Below the pieces are notes generated by a model. That model saw nothing but the letters and a program-made list of their open reading frames with translations, did not search any database and was not told where the DNA came from. A stretch of 64,000 bases of DNA from Flavobacterium aestivum (GTDB lineage: Bacteria; Bacteroidota; Bacteroidia; Flavobacteriales; Flavobacteriaceae), in the NCBI RefSeq assembly GCF_026870175.2, contig NZ_CP113977.2, forward strand, positions 4,216,001 through 4,280,000, in the 5' to 3' direction. Below, in pieces: positions 15,156-24,958 of this stretch. The first letter of the stretch is position 1. Each line of letters starts with the position of its first letter. The position numbers were made by a program, and so were the translations under genes.

Positions 15156-15704
15156 AATTCTTACATTATTAAAAATGTGACTAACTATTTATTCATTTTA
15201 GATAAATTATTTTTAATCTCTTTAAAAATATAGATATTAAAATTGTAAGTAATCATCCTGTATTTACTAAATAAATAAGCATTTCATCGATTTTATATGA
15301 ATTTTACAGACAAATATAATTTAAAATTAGTCATTTTCCTAATAAAAACATTTTTTTATTACATCATGTTAAGATAATTCTTATATTAATAATTAATCAT
15401 TTTTAGTTTGCAATAGTTAGCAGAATTTGGCCAAAAACTATGCTTTTAATAAGCTGAAATAATACAAATTACACAAACTGAATTATAACGATATTCATTT
15501 TTTATATCTTCATCATTACAATATCTTTTCTTACATATATCGATTTTCTTCTCTCATGACAAGAAAAAAGCCCTTGATGGCATTTCTCTATAAAATAATG
15601 AGTAATTATCTAATTTTATGATAATTACAAAAACAGGTATAATTACGTATATCCAATTCGCAATTTTTTTTTTTATTTATTTTTTAACCATAAAACTAAA
15701 AACT
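15156..15704. other. AT-rich intergenic region between kinase and collar gene
   Basis: About 550 bases between divergent genes. An in-frame extension of the collar gene upstream to 15618 is open, but it encodes a hydrophobic stretch unrelated to the family and was not used. I see no strong hairpin, tRNA or conserved -7/-33 pair. The region probably contains divergent promoters and the long 5' leader of the collar gene. Confidence 0.5.
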
Positions 15705-16262
15705 ATGTCAACAGAACCATTCATTGGGGAAATTAAAATTTTGGGATTTAATTTTGCTCCAAGAGGCTACCAAACCTGTAGCGGTCAAATTTTACCAATT
15801 AGTACAAACACAGCCTTGTTTTCTTTGTTAGGAACTTATTATGGCGGAAACGGACAAACAACATTTGCTTTACCTGACTTACAAGGCCGTGTGCCAATTG
15901 GTCAAGGTCAGGGTCCTGGGCTTCCAAATTATGATATTGGAGAAAAAGCAGGAACAACAAGCGTATCGATATTAACAACAAATATGCCAGCGCATATTCA
16001 TACTTTGACTGGCTTATCGGCAAAATTACAGGCGTCATCAGCAACTGCTGATGAAGTATCTGCACAAGGTAATTATCCGGCTGTTGCTTCTAGTGCTACT
16101 TACTCTGGCAATGGACCAACCGCTGGAACTTTTACCGGTGGTGTTCAGCTTTCTGGTAATACCGATATAACAGGATCTGGATTACCAATAGATATACTTA
16201 ATCCTTATCTGGTTATCAATTATTCTATTGCTACAGAAGGAATATTCCCAAGTAGAAATTAA
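15705..16262 (+). CDS. Phage tail collar domain protein (MdpB-like)
   Basis: The start is ATG 15705 (MSTEPFIGEIKI), which matches the usual N-terminus of this family. The 185-aa protein shows FIGEIKILGFNFAPRGYQTCSGQILPIS, ALFSLLGTYYGGNGQTTFALPDLQGRVPIGQG and a C-terminal NPYLVINYSIATEGIFPSRN. That is the full signature of microcystin-dependent-protein-like tail collar proteins. The central region is Gly/Ser/Thr-rich. No signal peptide is present. Unlike phage loci there are no other structural genes. A terminator follows, then a binding-protein homologue and a formyltransferase. Confidence 0.92.
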   Translation: MSTEPFIGEIKILGFNFAPRGYQTCSGQILPISTNTALFSLLGTYYGGNGQTTFALPDLQGRVPIGQGQGPGLPNYDIGEKAGTTSVSILTTNMPAHIHTLTGLSAKLQASSATADEVSAQGNYPAVASSATYSGNGPTAGTFTGGVQLSGNTDITGSGLPIDILNPYLVINYSIATEGIFPSRN

Positions 16263-16274
16263 TTAAAATAATAT

Positions 16275-16310
16275 AAAGAGGAAATTTTCAAATCGAAAGT
16301 TTCCTCTTTT
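16275..16310 (+). terminator. Terminator after collar gene
   Basis: AAAGAGGAAA (16275-16284) and TTTCCTCTTT (16300-16309) are perfect arms with a 15-base loop and a short T-tract. It lies 16 bases before the next start and may be partly read through, since the next genes have no obvious promoter. Confidence 0.7.
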
Positions 16311-16325
16311 AATTAATAAAAAAAT

Positions 16326-17477
16326 ATGCAAACAATAGGAATTTTACTAGCAAGATCTACTTATTATCACACTATAGGTTTTGATCTATATGAAGGGCTT
16401 AGATCTGGATTAAAACAATTGGGACGAACTGATGTTAGAATAGTAACAGAAAACATCGGGTTTGGCGCAGAAAAACAACAATGCTATCGCAGCGCAGAAA
16501 AACTTTTACTAGAAGAGAACGTCTCTTTAGTAATTGCCTATATAGGACATCGCACTGCACAATTACTTCGTCCGCTTTTTCTTGCTGCTAATAAAATGTT
16601 GATTGTTTTAGATACTGGCGCTAACTTACCTCATGAATGGCCTAGTTGTCCAAATATTTTTTATCATTCACTACACAACGCTTTAGGAGCTTGGTTTACA
16701 GCAAAAGAAGCATTGAATCATGGCTATAAAAATGCAGGAATGGTTACCGGTTACTACGATGGTGGCTATTTACACACTTATAGCATTTCTAAAAGTTTTG
16801 AAGATAATGGTGGTAAAATTTCCTTTAACCACGCCACTGGATACAAAACAGAGGATTTTACAGTAGAACCTTTGAAGGATCATTTACAACAATATCCTGA
16901 CAGTGCCTTGCTAAGTATTTTTAGTGGTGATTTTGTACAATGGTATTTTGAAGGAATCAAAAACTCATTTGGAGATGAAAATATCCCTATTTATTTACCC
17001 CCTTTTGGATTTGAAGAAACAATGCTTACCAATGCCGTATATCCTAATAACAATGTAAAAGGTATAGCTGCTTGGTCAAAAAAAATAAAGTCCGAAGAAA
17101 ATGAAATCTTTAAAAAAGCAATAATAGCCACAGGAAGAACACCTAATTTATTTTCACTATTAAGTTGGGAAAGCGCTACAATCGCACTAAGAGTTCTTGA
17201 ATTGATTGATGAGCATCAAAATAATATAATACAAATTGCATCAAGTCTACATTCATTTGAATTTACAAGTCCTAGAGGAAATATTTATTTTAATTCAAAA
17301 ACAAATACTTCTATTTCACCATTGTATAAAGCAAGTATTGTACCCAACGATGAAGGGAAATGCGAAGTACAATTAGAAGGTGAAATTGATGAAATACATA
17401 AAAACTTCGAGAGATTAATTAACCAAGACATAGACAAAGCTACATCTGCATGGCATAATAGTTATGTCTGTATTTAA
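16326..17477 (+). CDS. Type I periplasmic-binding-protein homologue without signal peptide
   Basis: The 383-aa protein starts directly with the first strand of a bilobed PBP fold (TIGILLARSTYYHTIG). Typical features follow: SLVIAYIGHRTAQLL, NKMLIVLDTGANLPHE, NAGMVTGYYDGGYLHTYSISKSF, ALLSIFSGDF and NNNVKGIAAWSKKI. This resembles ABC-transporter or receptor substrate-binding proteins of the Peripla_BP_6 type. The absence of any export signal and of permease genes argues for a cytoplasmic or non-transport role. Its stop overlaps or abuts the formyltransferase start, so the two are translationally coupled. Confidence 0.75.
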   Translation: MQTIGILLARSTYYHTIGFDLYEGLRSGLKQLGRTDVRIVTENIGFGAEKQQCYRSAEKLLLEENVSLVIAYIGHRTAQLLRPLFLAANKMLIVLDTGANLPHEWPSCPNIFYHSLHNALGAWFTAKEALNHGYKNAGMVTGYYDGGYLHTYSISKSFEDNGGKISFNHATGYKTEDFTVEPLKDHLQQYPDSALLSIFSGDFVQWYFEGIKNSFGDENIPIYLPPFGFEETMLTNAVYPNNNVKGIAAWSKKIKSEENEIFKKAIIATGRTPNLFSLLSWESATIALRVLELIDEHQNNIIQIASSLHSFEFTSPRGNIYFNSKTNTSISPLYKASIVPNDEGKCEVQLEGEIDEIHKNFERLINQDIDKATSAWHNSYVCI

Positions 17478-17478
17478 T

Positions 17479-18411
17479 ATGGAAAAACAAAAAAAAATAT
17501 TAGTGCTATGTGGCGGAAAATTCGCTTTTCAAACATTGCAATTACTCGCATATGAAAAATTTATTTGCGGTATCGGCATTGGTAAAAGCAACGACACAAT
17601 TATAGAAGCATTAGAAAAAGAATCTGAAAACAATAACATCGGTTTTAAATCTTTTCCCAATAAAAAAAGCATCACCGAAATGAGATCTTGGATTGATATC
17701 ATCCAACCTGATTATATATTCTGCATCTCATTCCCTTTTTTACTTCCCGAAACAGTTTTGTCTTATGGAGAGAATAAGTTCATCAACTTCCATTCTGGAC
17801 CTTTACCACAATATCGCGGACCAATGCCCATTTTTGAAGTGCTCAAAAATCAGGAGACAGAAACTGCCATTTGTGCTCATTTTATGAATGCAAGATTCGA
17901 TGAAGGAAATATTATTTTTAACGATCCTATCATCATCGAGAAAGAAGATACTTATGGCAAACTAACCGTAAAATTAAGCGAACGTATCGCGCATGTAGCC
18001 TTAAATATGGCTAATATGATACAATTTGCAAGCATCATTCCAAGCCAACCTCAGGATGAAAATTTATCCTATTATTATGAAAAACCAGAGTTAGCAGATA
18101 CTTATATTAATTGGAAACGAATGTCTGCCCATGAAATCATTTCATTAATTAACGCCTGTAATCCTTGGAATACTGGTGCAGACGCATCACTTTACGGAGA
18201 ACAAATCAAAATAATCTCTGCAACTTTATTAGATCAACCTCATAACAGTCAAGTTGGTACAATTGTATCCATGACTAATACACTTAACATCGCATGCGAA
18301 GATAATCAACAAATTGCAGTTGAAATACTTAGTACAGACTACGGCATTATGACTGCACAACAGTTTGCTGTATTAAGACCAACAATAACTAATGATTTGA
18401 TTAAAATGTAG
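17479..18411 (+). CDS. Formyltransferase family protein
   Basis: I use ATG 17479 (MEKQKKILVLCGG), one base after the previous stop. An ATG at 17464 would overlap that gene by 14 bases. The roughly 310-aa protein has the Formyl_trans_N fold with INFHSGPLPQYRGPMPIFEVLKN and ARFDEGNII. The catalytic Asn-x-His and downstream Asp of the 10-formyl-THF-dependent family are therefore intact. A short C-terminal domain (about 205-300, YINWKRMSAHEIISLINACNPW) resembles Formyl_trans_C. It is too unlike Fmt, and in the wrong context, to be the methionyl-tRNA enzyme. A sugar amine or peptide amine acceptor is more likely. Confidence 0.8.
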   Translation: MEKQKKILVLCGGKFAFQTLQLLAYEKFICGIGIGKSNDTIIEALEKESENNNIGFKSFPNKKSITEMRSWIDIIQPDYIFCISFPFLLPETVLSYGENKFINFHSGPLPQYRGPMPIFEVLKNQETETAICAHFMNARFDEGNIIFNDPIIIEKEDTYGKLTVKLSERIAHVALNMANMIQFASIIPSQPQDENLSYYYEKPELADTYINWKRMSAHEIISLINACNPWNTGADASLYGEQIKIISATLLDQPHNSQVGTIVSMTNTLNIACEDNQQIAVEILSTDYGIMTAQQFAVLRPTITNDLIKM

Positions 18412-18441
18412 AAACAATCCCTAATTTAAACCCATTTGATT

Positions 18442-21400
18442 ATGAAAAAGAACTTTACATTTATTTTTACAATACTAATGTGTTTCTTTTATATAAAAGG
18501 AAATTCCCAAACTCAGTTTTGGAGTGACACATTTGAAGATACTGGAGCCCCAAGTTCAGGTACAAGAACACCTTCAATTACAGAATTTTCTTGCGGTGGA
18601 CCACCTGCAACTGCCTATTTTTTTAGAACGGCTCTAGCTGGAATTGCACTACAAAGCGGAACATATAGTGGATTTCAAGGCACTAAATTTTTCGCAGCTG
18701 AGGACATTGACAAAGGGTCAACGTGTGTAAATAATTCCATCACTCCAAATCAACAAGTTACTTGGACTGGTATCAATATTTCAGGCAAAACGGGGCTCTC
18801 ATTTAAAGGACTTTTTGCCGACAATGACTTTAATGGCTCTTATCAAGGTACCTCTTTTGATCCACTTCAAGATTTCATAGCAATTGAATACCGAATAGAT
18901 GGGGGATCTTGGACTAAAATAATTGGAATCTATGCAAGTACAACAACATCTTCAAATGTTTTTAGTGTTGATACTGACAATGATTTAATAGGTGATGGAA
19001 CAGCATTAAGCTATACCTTTACAGAATTAACAGCAAATATTCCTGCAACTGGAACTACTTTAGACATCCGACTAAATTGTTCTGTTAATGCTTCTGCATC
19101 TCAAGAAATTGCTGTTGACAATTTTCGTTTATTTGAGTCATCTGCATTACCAGCAACAGTCACTACAACTGCAGCCACGGGTGTAGGTGCCGTAAAAGCT
19201 ACTTTGGGAGGTGATGTTACTGCAGATGGTGGCGGAACGGTAACCGAACGGGGAATTGTCTGGGCAACAACTGCTAACCCTACTACATCCGATAATAAAG
19301 TTACTATTGGTTCTGGAACAGGAAGTTTTAGCTCACTTGTATCATCATTACTTCCCGGTACTTTAATAAATTTTAGGGCCTACGCGATAAACTCTGCAGG
19401 TACCAGTTATGGAAGTAATTTAACTTTCACCACAAATGCCGCTTTATCAGCAACAACCAGCCAAAGCAATGTGCCTTGTAACGGAGGCACCAATGGTACT
19501 GCTTCAGTAACAGCTTCAGGCGGAGTTACCACTTATAGCTATTCTTGGTCACCTTCAGGAGGTACAGCATCAACTGCTACAGGTTTGTCCGCAGGATCTT
19601 ATACATGTACTATAACTGATAGTGAATCAACTCAAATCACCAAAAATTTTACTATTACACAGCCAACAGCAATCAGTACAGCTACAGGATCTCAAACGAA
19701 CGTGGCCTGTAACGGAGGAACAAATGGTGTAGCATCGGTTTCTCCTTCTGGTGGAACTCCAGCATATACTTACTCTTGGTCGCCTTCAGGCGGAACGTCA
19801 GCAACAACAACAGGTCGACCGGCTGGAAGCTACACTGTAACCGTAACCGACGCTAACGGATGTACGGCAACTCGTAACTATACAATTACACAGCCAACTG
19901 CAATCAGCACTGCTACAGGATCACAAACGAATGTAGCCTGTAACGGAGGAACAAATGGTGTCGCATCAGTCACTCCTTCTGGTGGAACTCCAGGATATAC
20001 CTATTCTTGGTCGCCTTCTGGTGGAACGGCGGCTACAGCTACGGGACTGGCAGCAGGAAGTTACACTGTAACCGTAACGGATGCTAACGGATGTACTGCA
20101 AATCGTAACTATACTATTACACAGCCAACGGCAATAAGCACTGCTACAGGATCACAAACGAACGTATCTTGCAACAGCGGGACAAACGGCGTTGCATCAG
20201 TCACTCCTTCTGGTGGAACTCCAGGATATACTTATTCTTGGTCTCCTTCTGGTGGAACGGCTGCTACAGCAACAGGACTAGCAGCAGGAACCTACACTGT
20301 AACCGTAACGGATGCTAACGGATGTACTGCAACTCGAAACTATACTATTACTCAGCCAACAGCAATCAGCACTGCTACAGGATCACAAACAAACGTATCT
20401 TGTAACGGAGGAACAAATGGAGTCGCATCGATTACTCCTTCTGGTGGAACTCCAGGATACACTTATTCTTGGTCACCTTCTGGCGGAACAGCGGCTACTG
20501 CAACAGGACTGGCAGCAGGAAGCTACACTGTAACCGTAACGGATGCTAACGGTTGTACTGCAACTCGAAACTATACTATTACACAACCAACAGCAATCAG
20601 CACTGCTACAGGATCACAAACAAACGTGGCTTGTAACGGAGGAACAAATGGCGTTGCATCAGTTACTCCTTCTGGTGGGACTCCGGGATATACTTATTCT
20701 TGGTCGCCTTCTGGCGGAACAGCTGCTACTGCAACGGGACTGGCGGCAGGAAGTTATACCGTAACTGTAACTGACGCAAATGGATGTACAGCAACTCGTA
20801 ACTACACTATTACACAACCAACAACAATCAGCACTGCTACAGGATCTCAAACGAACGTATCTTGTAACAGTGGAGCAAATGGAGTCGCATCAATTTCTCC
20901 TTCTGGTGGGACTCCGGGATATAGCTATTCTTGGTCACCTTCTGGTGGAACGGCTGCTACAGCAACAGGACTGGCAGCAGGGAGTTACACAATAACTGTA
21001 TCTGACGCAAACGGTTGTACAGCAACTAGAAACTATACGATTACGCAACCAACAGTGATCAGCACTGCTACAGGGTCACAAACAAACGTATCTTGTAACG
21101 GCGGAACAAATGGAGTCGCATCAGTTTCTCCTTCTGGTGGAACTCCAGGATATATATATTCATGGTCGCCTTCTGGTGGAACGGCAGCTACAGCAACAGG
21201 ACTGGCAGCAGGAAGCTATACCGTAACCGTAACAGATGCTAACGGATGTACGGCAACTCAAAACTATACGATTACACAACCAACAGCAATCAGCACTGCT
21301 ACAGGATCTCAAACGAACGTATCTTGTAACGGCGGAACAAATGGTGTCGCATCAGTTTCTCCTTCTGGCGGAACTCCAGGATACACTTATTCTTGGTCTC

Positions 21401-23889
21401 CTTCTGGCGGAACAGCAGCAACAGCAACAGGACTGGCGGCAGGAAGTTATACAGTAACCGTAACTGATGCAAATAGCTGTACAGCTACTCGTAATTTTAC
21501 AATAACGGAGCCAACAGCAATTACAGCAACAACTTCCCAAACGAATCTATCATGTAACGGTGGGAATAATGGTGTAGCTTCAGTAACAGCTTCTGGCGGA
21601 ACTGGTGCTTTAACCTATTCTTGGTCTCCTTCTGGTGGAACAGCTGACACCGCAACGGGATTAACTGCCGGGGCTTATGTTTGTACCATTACAGATGCCA
21701 ATAGTTGTTCAATAACTAAAAGCTTTACTATTACTCAACCTACGGCATTTAGCTTAATAACAGCAACTTTACCCGACTATGATTATAATTCATCATATAA
21801 CCAAAGTATTGTCGTAACAGGAGGCACAGGAGTTAAAACCTACGCAGTTACTGCAGGTAGTTTGCCTTCAGGCTTTACCCTATCTTCAAATGGTGATATA
21901 GTAGGAACTTCATCTCAGATTGCCGATAGTAATTTTACAGTTACGGTTACAGATGGAAACAGTTGTACTACAACATATAATTTTATATTAAAGTTAAATC
22001 AAATACCAATTACCGTCACAGCAACAGCCTCTCAAACCAAAGTCTATGGACAAAGCGATCCTGTTTTAACTTATACGGCAACACCAAGTTTGTTATCTGG
22101 GGATAGTTTTTCAGGTAGTTTAGTTAGAGTTACAGGTGAAAACATCGGTAATTATGCTATAAATCAAGGTTCACTTTCAGCAGGATCCAAATATTTAATA
22201 ACTTATGTTAGTGCTGACTTTTCTATTACACCCAAGCCAATTACAGTTACAACTGATGCTTCTCAAACGAAAATTTATGGAACAACTGACCCTGTTTTTG
22301 CTTATTCAGTTTCACCAAGTTTAGAAAGTGGAGATACATTTACTGGAGCTTTAACAAGAGTAGCAGGAGAAGATGTAGGTGCTTATGCTATTACAAATGG
22401 AACATTGAGTGCTGGCTCAAATTATACAATTACTTATGTTGGTGCTGACTTTACTATCACAACTAAGCCAATTACAGTTTCAGCAGATGCTTCCCAAACA
22501 AAAGTTTATGGAACCGCTGATTCTGTTTTTACTTATTCAGTTCTACCAGGTTTAGTAAGTGGTGATACATGTACTGGAGCTTTAACAAGAGTAGCTGGAG
22601 AGAATGTAGGGACATATGCAATTGAACAAGGAACATTGAGCGCTGGTTCAAATTACACTATTACTTATGCTAGTAAGGATTTTGCTATCACGGCCAAGCC
22701 AATTACAGTTATAGCAGATGCTTCTCAAGCGAAAATTTATGGAACAGCTGATTCTGTTTTTACTTATTCAGTTTCACCAAGTTTAGTAAGTGGAGATACA
22801 TTTACAGGAGCTTTAACAAGAATAGTAGGTGAGAATGTAGGAATGTATACTATTAAGCAAGGAACATTGAGCGCTGGCTCAAATTATACCATTACTTATG
22901 TTAGTAAGGACTTTGGTATCACAGCCAAGTCAATTACAATTACTGCAAATGCTTCTCAAACGAAAATTTACGGAACTACTAATCCTGTTTATACTTATTC
23001 AGTTTCACCAGGTTTAGTAAGCGGAGATACATTTACCGGAGCTTTAACAAGAGTAGCAGGAGAGAATGTAGGAACATATGTAATTGAACAAGGAACATTG
23101 AGTGCTGGTTCAAATTATACAAGTACATATGTAGGTTCAAATTTTAATATTACTAAGGCAGATCAGATAATTTCTTGGGATCAAACTTTAGTATTAGGTT
23201 GTGATGGAGAGTCTACAGTTATCTTAACGGCTACTTCTAGTAGTGGTTTAGCAATAACTTATACTTCTTCTGATACTAATGTTGGAACAGTTTCAGATAA
23301 ATTGCTGATTTTTCAGAACTATGGGCAAGCAACCATTACAGCATCTCAAGCAGGAGACAATAATTACAATCCTGCCCCAGTAGTAGTGTTACCATTTGTA
23401 AATAGTCAACCAAATTTTATTAAAAAACATTTTGAAAATATTCTTTTCTTTGATAATAGCTCTAAGAGTTTTAAAGCTTACAGTTGGTATAAAAATGGCG
23501 TTTTAGTCCCAAATCAAACCACTCAATATTTTAAAGAAAATGGGGCTTTGAATGGTACTTATTATGCTATAGCTACAAAATTAGATGGTACATTAGTTAA
23601 CACTTGTCCATTGACTTTTTCTCCAACAGTAGAAGAAGAATATATAAAAATTGTTCCAAATCCAGCTAAAACAAATTCAAGCTATCAACTTGTTACTAAT
23701 GTGTCTTCCTCAAAATTACAGAATGCACATATTAAAGTATATAGCATTGGAGGATTATTAATGGAAGATAAAATTACTAGTGAGAATATAGTAACTTTAA
23801 AAGCTCCTACTGTTGAAGGCGTTTATATTGTAAAAATGACCTTGGCAAATGGCAAATATTTCACAAAAAACCTTCTAGTTAAAAATTAA
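18442..23889 (+). CDS. Giant T9SS-secreted adhesin with SprB and MBG repeats
   Basis: The start is ATG 18442. The 1815-aa protein has a signal peptide (about 1-23, IKGNSQTQF) and an N-terminal beta-sandwich region (about 24-235). A fibronectin-like segment follows (about 238-333, ATVTTTAATGVGAVKATLGGDV). Then come ten SprB-type repeats of about 77 aa (334-1101; each with SCNGGTNGVAS and YSWSPSGGTAATATGL), one Ig-like domain (about 1102-1187), five MBG-type repeats of about 77 aa (1188-1573, DASQTKIYGT), another Ig-like domain, and a C-terminal T9SS type A sorting domain (about 1730-1815, IVPNPAK, GVYIVKMTL). SprB repeats occur in gliding and adhesion proteins. An outer-membrane barrel gene follows. 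Confidence 0.92.
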   Translation: MKKNFTFIFTILMCFFYIKGNSQTQFWSDTFEDTGAPSSGTRTPSITEFSCGGPPATAYFFRTALAGIALQSGTYSGFQGTKFFAAEDIDKGSTCVNNSITPNQQVTWTGINISGKTGLSFKGLFADNDFNGSYQGTSFDPLQDFIAIEYRIDGGSWTKIIGIYASTTTSSNVFSVDTDNDLIGDGTALSYTFTELTANIPATGTTLDIRLNCSVNASASQEIAVDNFRLFESSALPATVTTTAATGVGAVKATLGGDVTADGGGTVTERGIVWATTANPTTSDNKVTIGSGTGSFSSLVSSLLPGTLINFRAYAINSAGTSYGSNLTFTTNAALSATTSQSNVPCNGGTNGTASVTASGGVTTYSYSWSPSGGTASTATGLSAGSYTCTITDSESTQITKNFTITQPTAISTATGSQTNVACNGGTNGVASVSPSGGTPAYTYSWSPSGGTSATTTGRPAGSYTVTVTDANGCTATRNYTITQPTAISTATGSQTNVACNGGTNGVASVTPSGGTPGYTYSWSPSGGTAATATGLAAGSYTVTVTDANGCTANRNYTITQPTAISTATGSQTNVSCNSGTNGVASVTPSGGTPGYTYSWSPSGGTAATATGLAAGTYTVTVTDANGCTATRNYTITQPTAISTATGSQTNVSCNGGTNGVASITPSGGTPGYTYSWSPSGGTAATATGLAAGSYTVTVTDANGCTATRNYTITQPTAISTATGSQTNVACNGGTNGVASVTPSGGTPGYTYSWSPSGGTAATATGLAAGSYTVTVTDANGCTATRNYTITQPTTISTATGSQTNVSCNSGANGVASISPSGGTPGYSYSWSPSGGTAATATGLAAGSYTITVSDANGCTATRNYTITQPTVISTATGSQTNVSCNGGTNGVASVSPSGGTPGYIYSWSPSGGTAATATGLAAGSYTVTVTDANGCTATQNYTITQPTAISTATGSQTNVSCNGGTNGVASVSPSGGTPGYTYSWSPSGGTAATATGLAAGSYTVTVTDANSCTATRNFTITEPTAITATTSQTNLSCNGGNNGVASVTASGGTGALTYSWSPSGGTADTATGLTAGAYVCTITDANSCSITKSFTITQPTAFSLITATLPDYDYNSSYNQSIVVTGGTGVKTYAVTAGSLPSGFTLSSNGDIVGTSSQIADSNFTVTVTDGNSCTTTYNFILKLNQIPITVTATASQTKVYGQSDPVLTYTATPSLLSGDSFSGSLVRVTGENIGNYAINQGSLSAGSKYLITYVSADFSITPKPITVTTDASQTKIYGTTDPVFAYSVSPSLESGDTFTGALTRVAGEDVGAYAITNGTLSAGSNYTITYVGADFTITTKPITVSADASQTKVYGTADSVFTYSVLPGLVSGDTCTGALTRVAGENVGTYAIEQGTLSAGSNYTITYASKDFAITAKPITVIADASQAKIYGTADSVFTYSVSPSLVSGDTFTGALTRIVGENVGMYTIKQGTLSAGSNYTITYVSKDFGITAKSITITANASQTKIYGTTNPVYTYSVSPGLVSGDTFTGALTRVAGENVGTYVIEQGTLSAGSNYTSTYVGSNFNITKADQIISWDQTLVLGCDGESTVILTATSSSGLAITYTSSDTNVGTVSDKLLIFQNYGQATITASQAGDNNYNPAPVVVLPFVNSQPNFIKKHFENILFFDNSSKSFKAYSWYKNGVLVPNQTTQYFKENGALNGTYYAIATKLDGTLVNTCPLTFSPTVEEEYIKIVPNPAKTNSSYQLVTNVSSSKLQNAHIKVYSIGGLLMEDKITSENIVTLKAPTVEGVYIVKMTLANGKYFTKNLLVKN
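19441..21744 (+). repeat. Ten tandem ~231-bp SprB-coding repeats
   Basis: 2304 bases made of ten units of about 231 bp. Units 2-9 are very similar at DNA level, while units 1 and 10 are diverged. The in-frame array can expand or contract by recombination without disrupting the reading frame. Several nested ORFs in other frames here are by-products of the repeat. Confidence 0.92.
22003..23160 (+). repeat. Five tandem ~231-bp MBG-coding repeats
   Basis: 1158 bases made of five units of about 77 codons. Each contains SQTK(V/I)YG, SGDTFTGALTR, an AGEnVG-like motif and a LSAGSNYTITY stretch. The unit length matches that of the unrelated SprB repeats upstream. Confidence 0.88.
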
Positions 23890-23960
23890 ATAATTTAAGA
23901 GTATGAAATCCTCATTTACTATAAATGAGGATGGATTATTCTAATATTAAAAATATAAAT

Positions 23961-24791
23961 ATGAAATATAATATAAAAAATGTAATAGCTATCGCTATAA
24001 TTTTAATTTCCCAAGGAATAACCGCTCAGTTCTATGTAGGAGTCCAAACAGGAATAGGAAATATTCAAAGTGATGTTAAAGGTACCTCGGCAGGACATAG
24101 ACTCGGTGGTGCTGTAAAAGCAGGTTATATCTATTCTTTGACAAATCATATAGGAATTGGGACTGGATTAGAATTTGCTCAATATAAGCAAGACGTTTTT
24201 TTAAATAATCCATCATCAACTCTTACAACTAATGAAGTTGATATTACAGGCTCAGCATTCGTTTATACTACTACCACAAGTAATTATAAAGAAAAGCAAA
24301 CTCTACATGCCCTACAAATTCCACTTTTCTTGCAGTACAAGACCAATATTAATAAAGGAATCGATTTTAATTTTAGAGCAGGAGCTAAATACTTTTTACC
24401 TGTAAATTATAAAATAGAAGCCACTGCAGATTATGTAAATGGTACTGGTTATTATCCAGATGTCAATTTAAAAATTGATGATTTACCAGAATATGGTTTT
24501 GGTGTACAAAGCAATTATTCTGCATCAGGAGAGTATAAAACAAAGGGAGTGATAATGAGTTCTTTTGAGTTAGGTTTCACATTTGAAATGGGGGCAAAAA
24601 ATGCTTTGTATGCTGCAATGTTTCTTGAAAATGGATATGGTTCAATACTTGATCAAGACAAAAATGAATCTTATATAGGTTACAATCCTACATCGGTTTC
24701 AAATAGAGAAGCCAATGGGCTGTATAGTACAGATAAAAATGCAGAAATTCGACCTGTAGCTTTTGGAGCAACATTAGGTTGGAATTTTTAA
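23961..24791 (+). CDS. Outer-membrane beta-barrel protein
   Basis: I use ATG 23961 (MKYNIKNVIAIAIIL), which gives a clean signal peptide ending GITAQF. The 276-aa protein shows repeated amphipathic strands (FYVGVQTGIGNIQ, GGAVKAGYIYSL, GIGTGLEFAQYKQ, LQIPLFLQYKTN, FNFRAGAKYFLP) and a C-terminal aromatic residue (ATLGWNF), typical of PorT-type or OMP_b-brl barrels. It directly follows the adhesin and may anchor or stabilise it at the surface, as SprF does for SprB, though the sequence is not of the SprF/PorP type as far as I can tell. Confidence 0.8.
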   Translation: MKYNIKNVIAIAIILISQGITAQFYVGVQTGIGNIQSDVKGTSAGHRLGGAVKAGYIYSLTNHIGIGTGLEFAQYKQDVFLNNPSSTLTTNEVDITGSAFVYTTTTSNYKEKQTLHALQIPLFLQYKTNINKGIDFNFRAGAKYFLPVNYKIEATADYVNGTGYYPDVNLKIDDLPEYGFGVQSNYSASGEYKTKGVIMSSFELGFTFEMGAKNALYAAMFLENGYGSILDQDKNESYIGYNPTSVSNREANGLYSTDKNAEIRPVAFGATLGWNF

Positions 24792-24815
24792 TTTTATTTG
24801 AAGGTATAAATTTAG

Positions 24816-24850
24816 CAGAATACAAAAAACAATTTTTGTATTCTGTTTTT
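24816..24850 (+). terminator. Terminator after barrel gene
   Basis: CAGAATACAAAAA (24816-24828) pairs perfectly with TTTTTGTATTCTG (24833-24845), followed by TTTTT. Confidence 0.8.
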
Positions 24851-24856
24851 ATCCTA

Positions 24857-24899
24857 AAAGAGGCTACATCAAAATTAATTTGAAGTAGCCTCTTTCTTT
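24857..24899. terminator. Second hairpin between convergent genes
   Basis: AAAGAGGCTAC (24857-24867) pairs with GTAGCCTCTTT (24885-24895). T-rich sequence on the right allows termination of plus-strand transcripts, and it may also serve dnaB from the other side. Confidence 0.65.
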
Positions 24900-24958
24900 A
24901 CTTATCCTATATTTTTTTTAACTCCCTTAATATATTAAAATCTAATTCAAATTACATT

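Noticed and set aside
15705..16262. Prophage call based on the tail collar domain
   Set aside because: No capsid, tail, integrase, terminase or lysis genes are nearby. Stand-alone MdpB-like proteins are common in bacterial chromosomes.
17464..18411. Methionyl-tRNA formyltransferase (fmt)
   Set aside because: The catalytic residues are present, but the sequence diverges outside the core, the C-terminal domain is short, and the context is a collar/PBP cluster, not def or translation genes.
20312..21540. Several nested ORFs of 60-73 codons in alternative frames on both strands
   Set aside because: They recur with the 231-bp period of the adhesin repeats and have low-complexity translations, so they are by-products of the repeated coding sequence.
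19441..23160. Regular repeats that could be taken for a CRISPR array or satellite DNA
   Set aside because: The units are about 231 bp, contiguous, in frame and encode SprB or MBG protein domains. There are no spacers and no cas genes.
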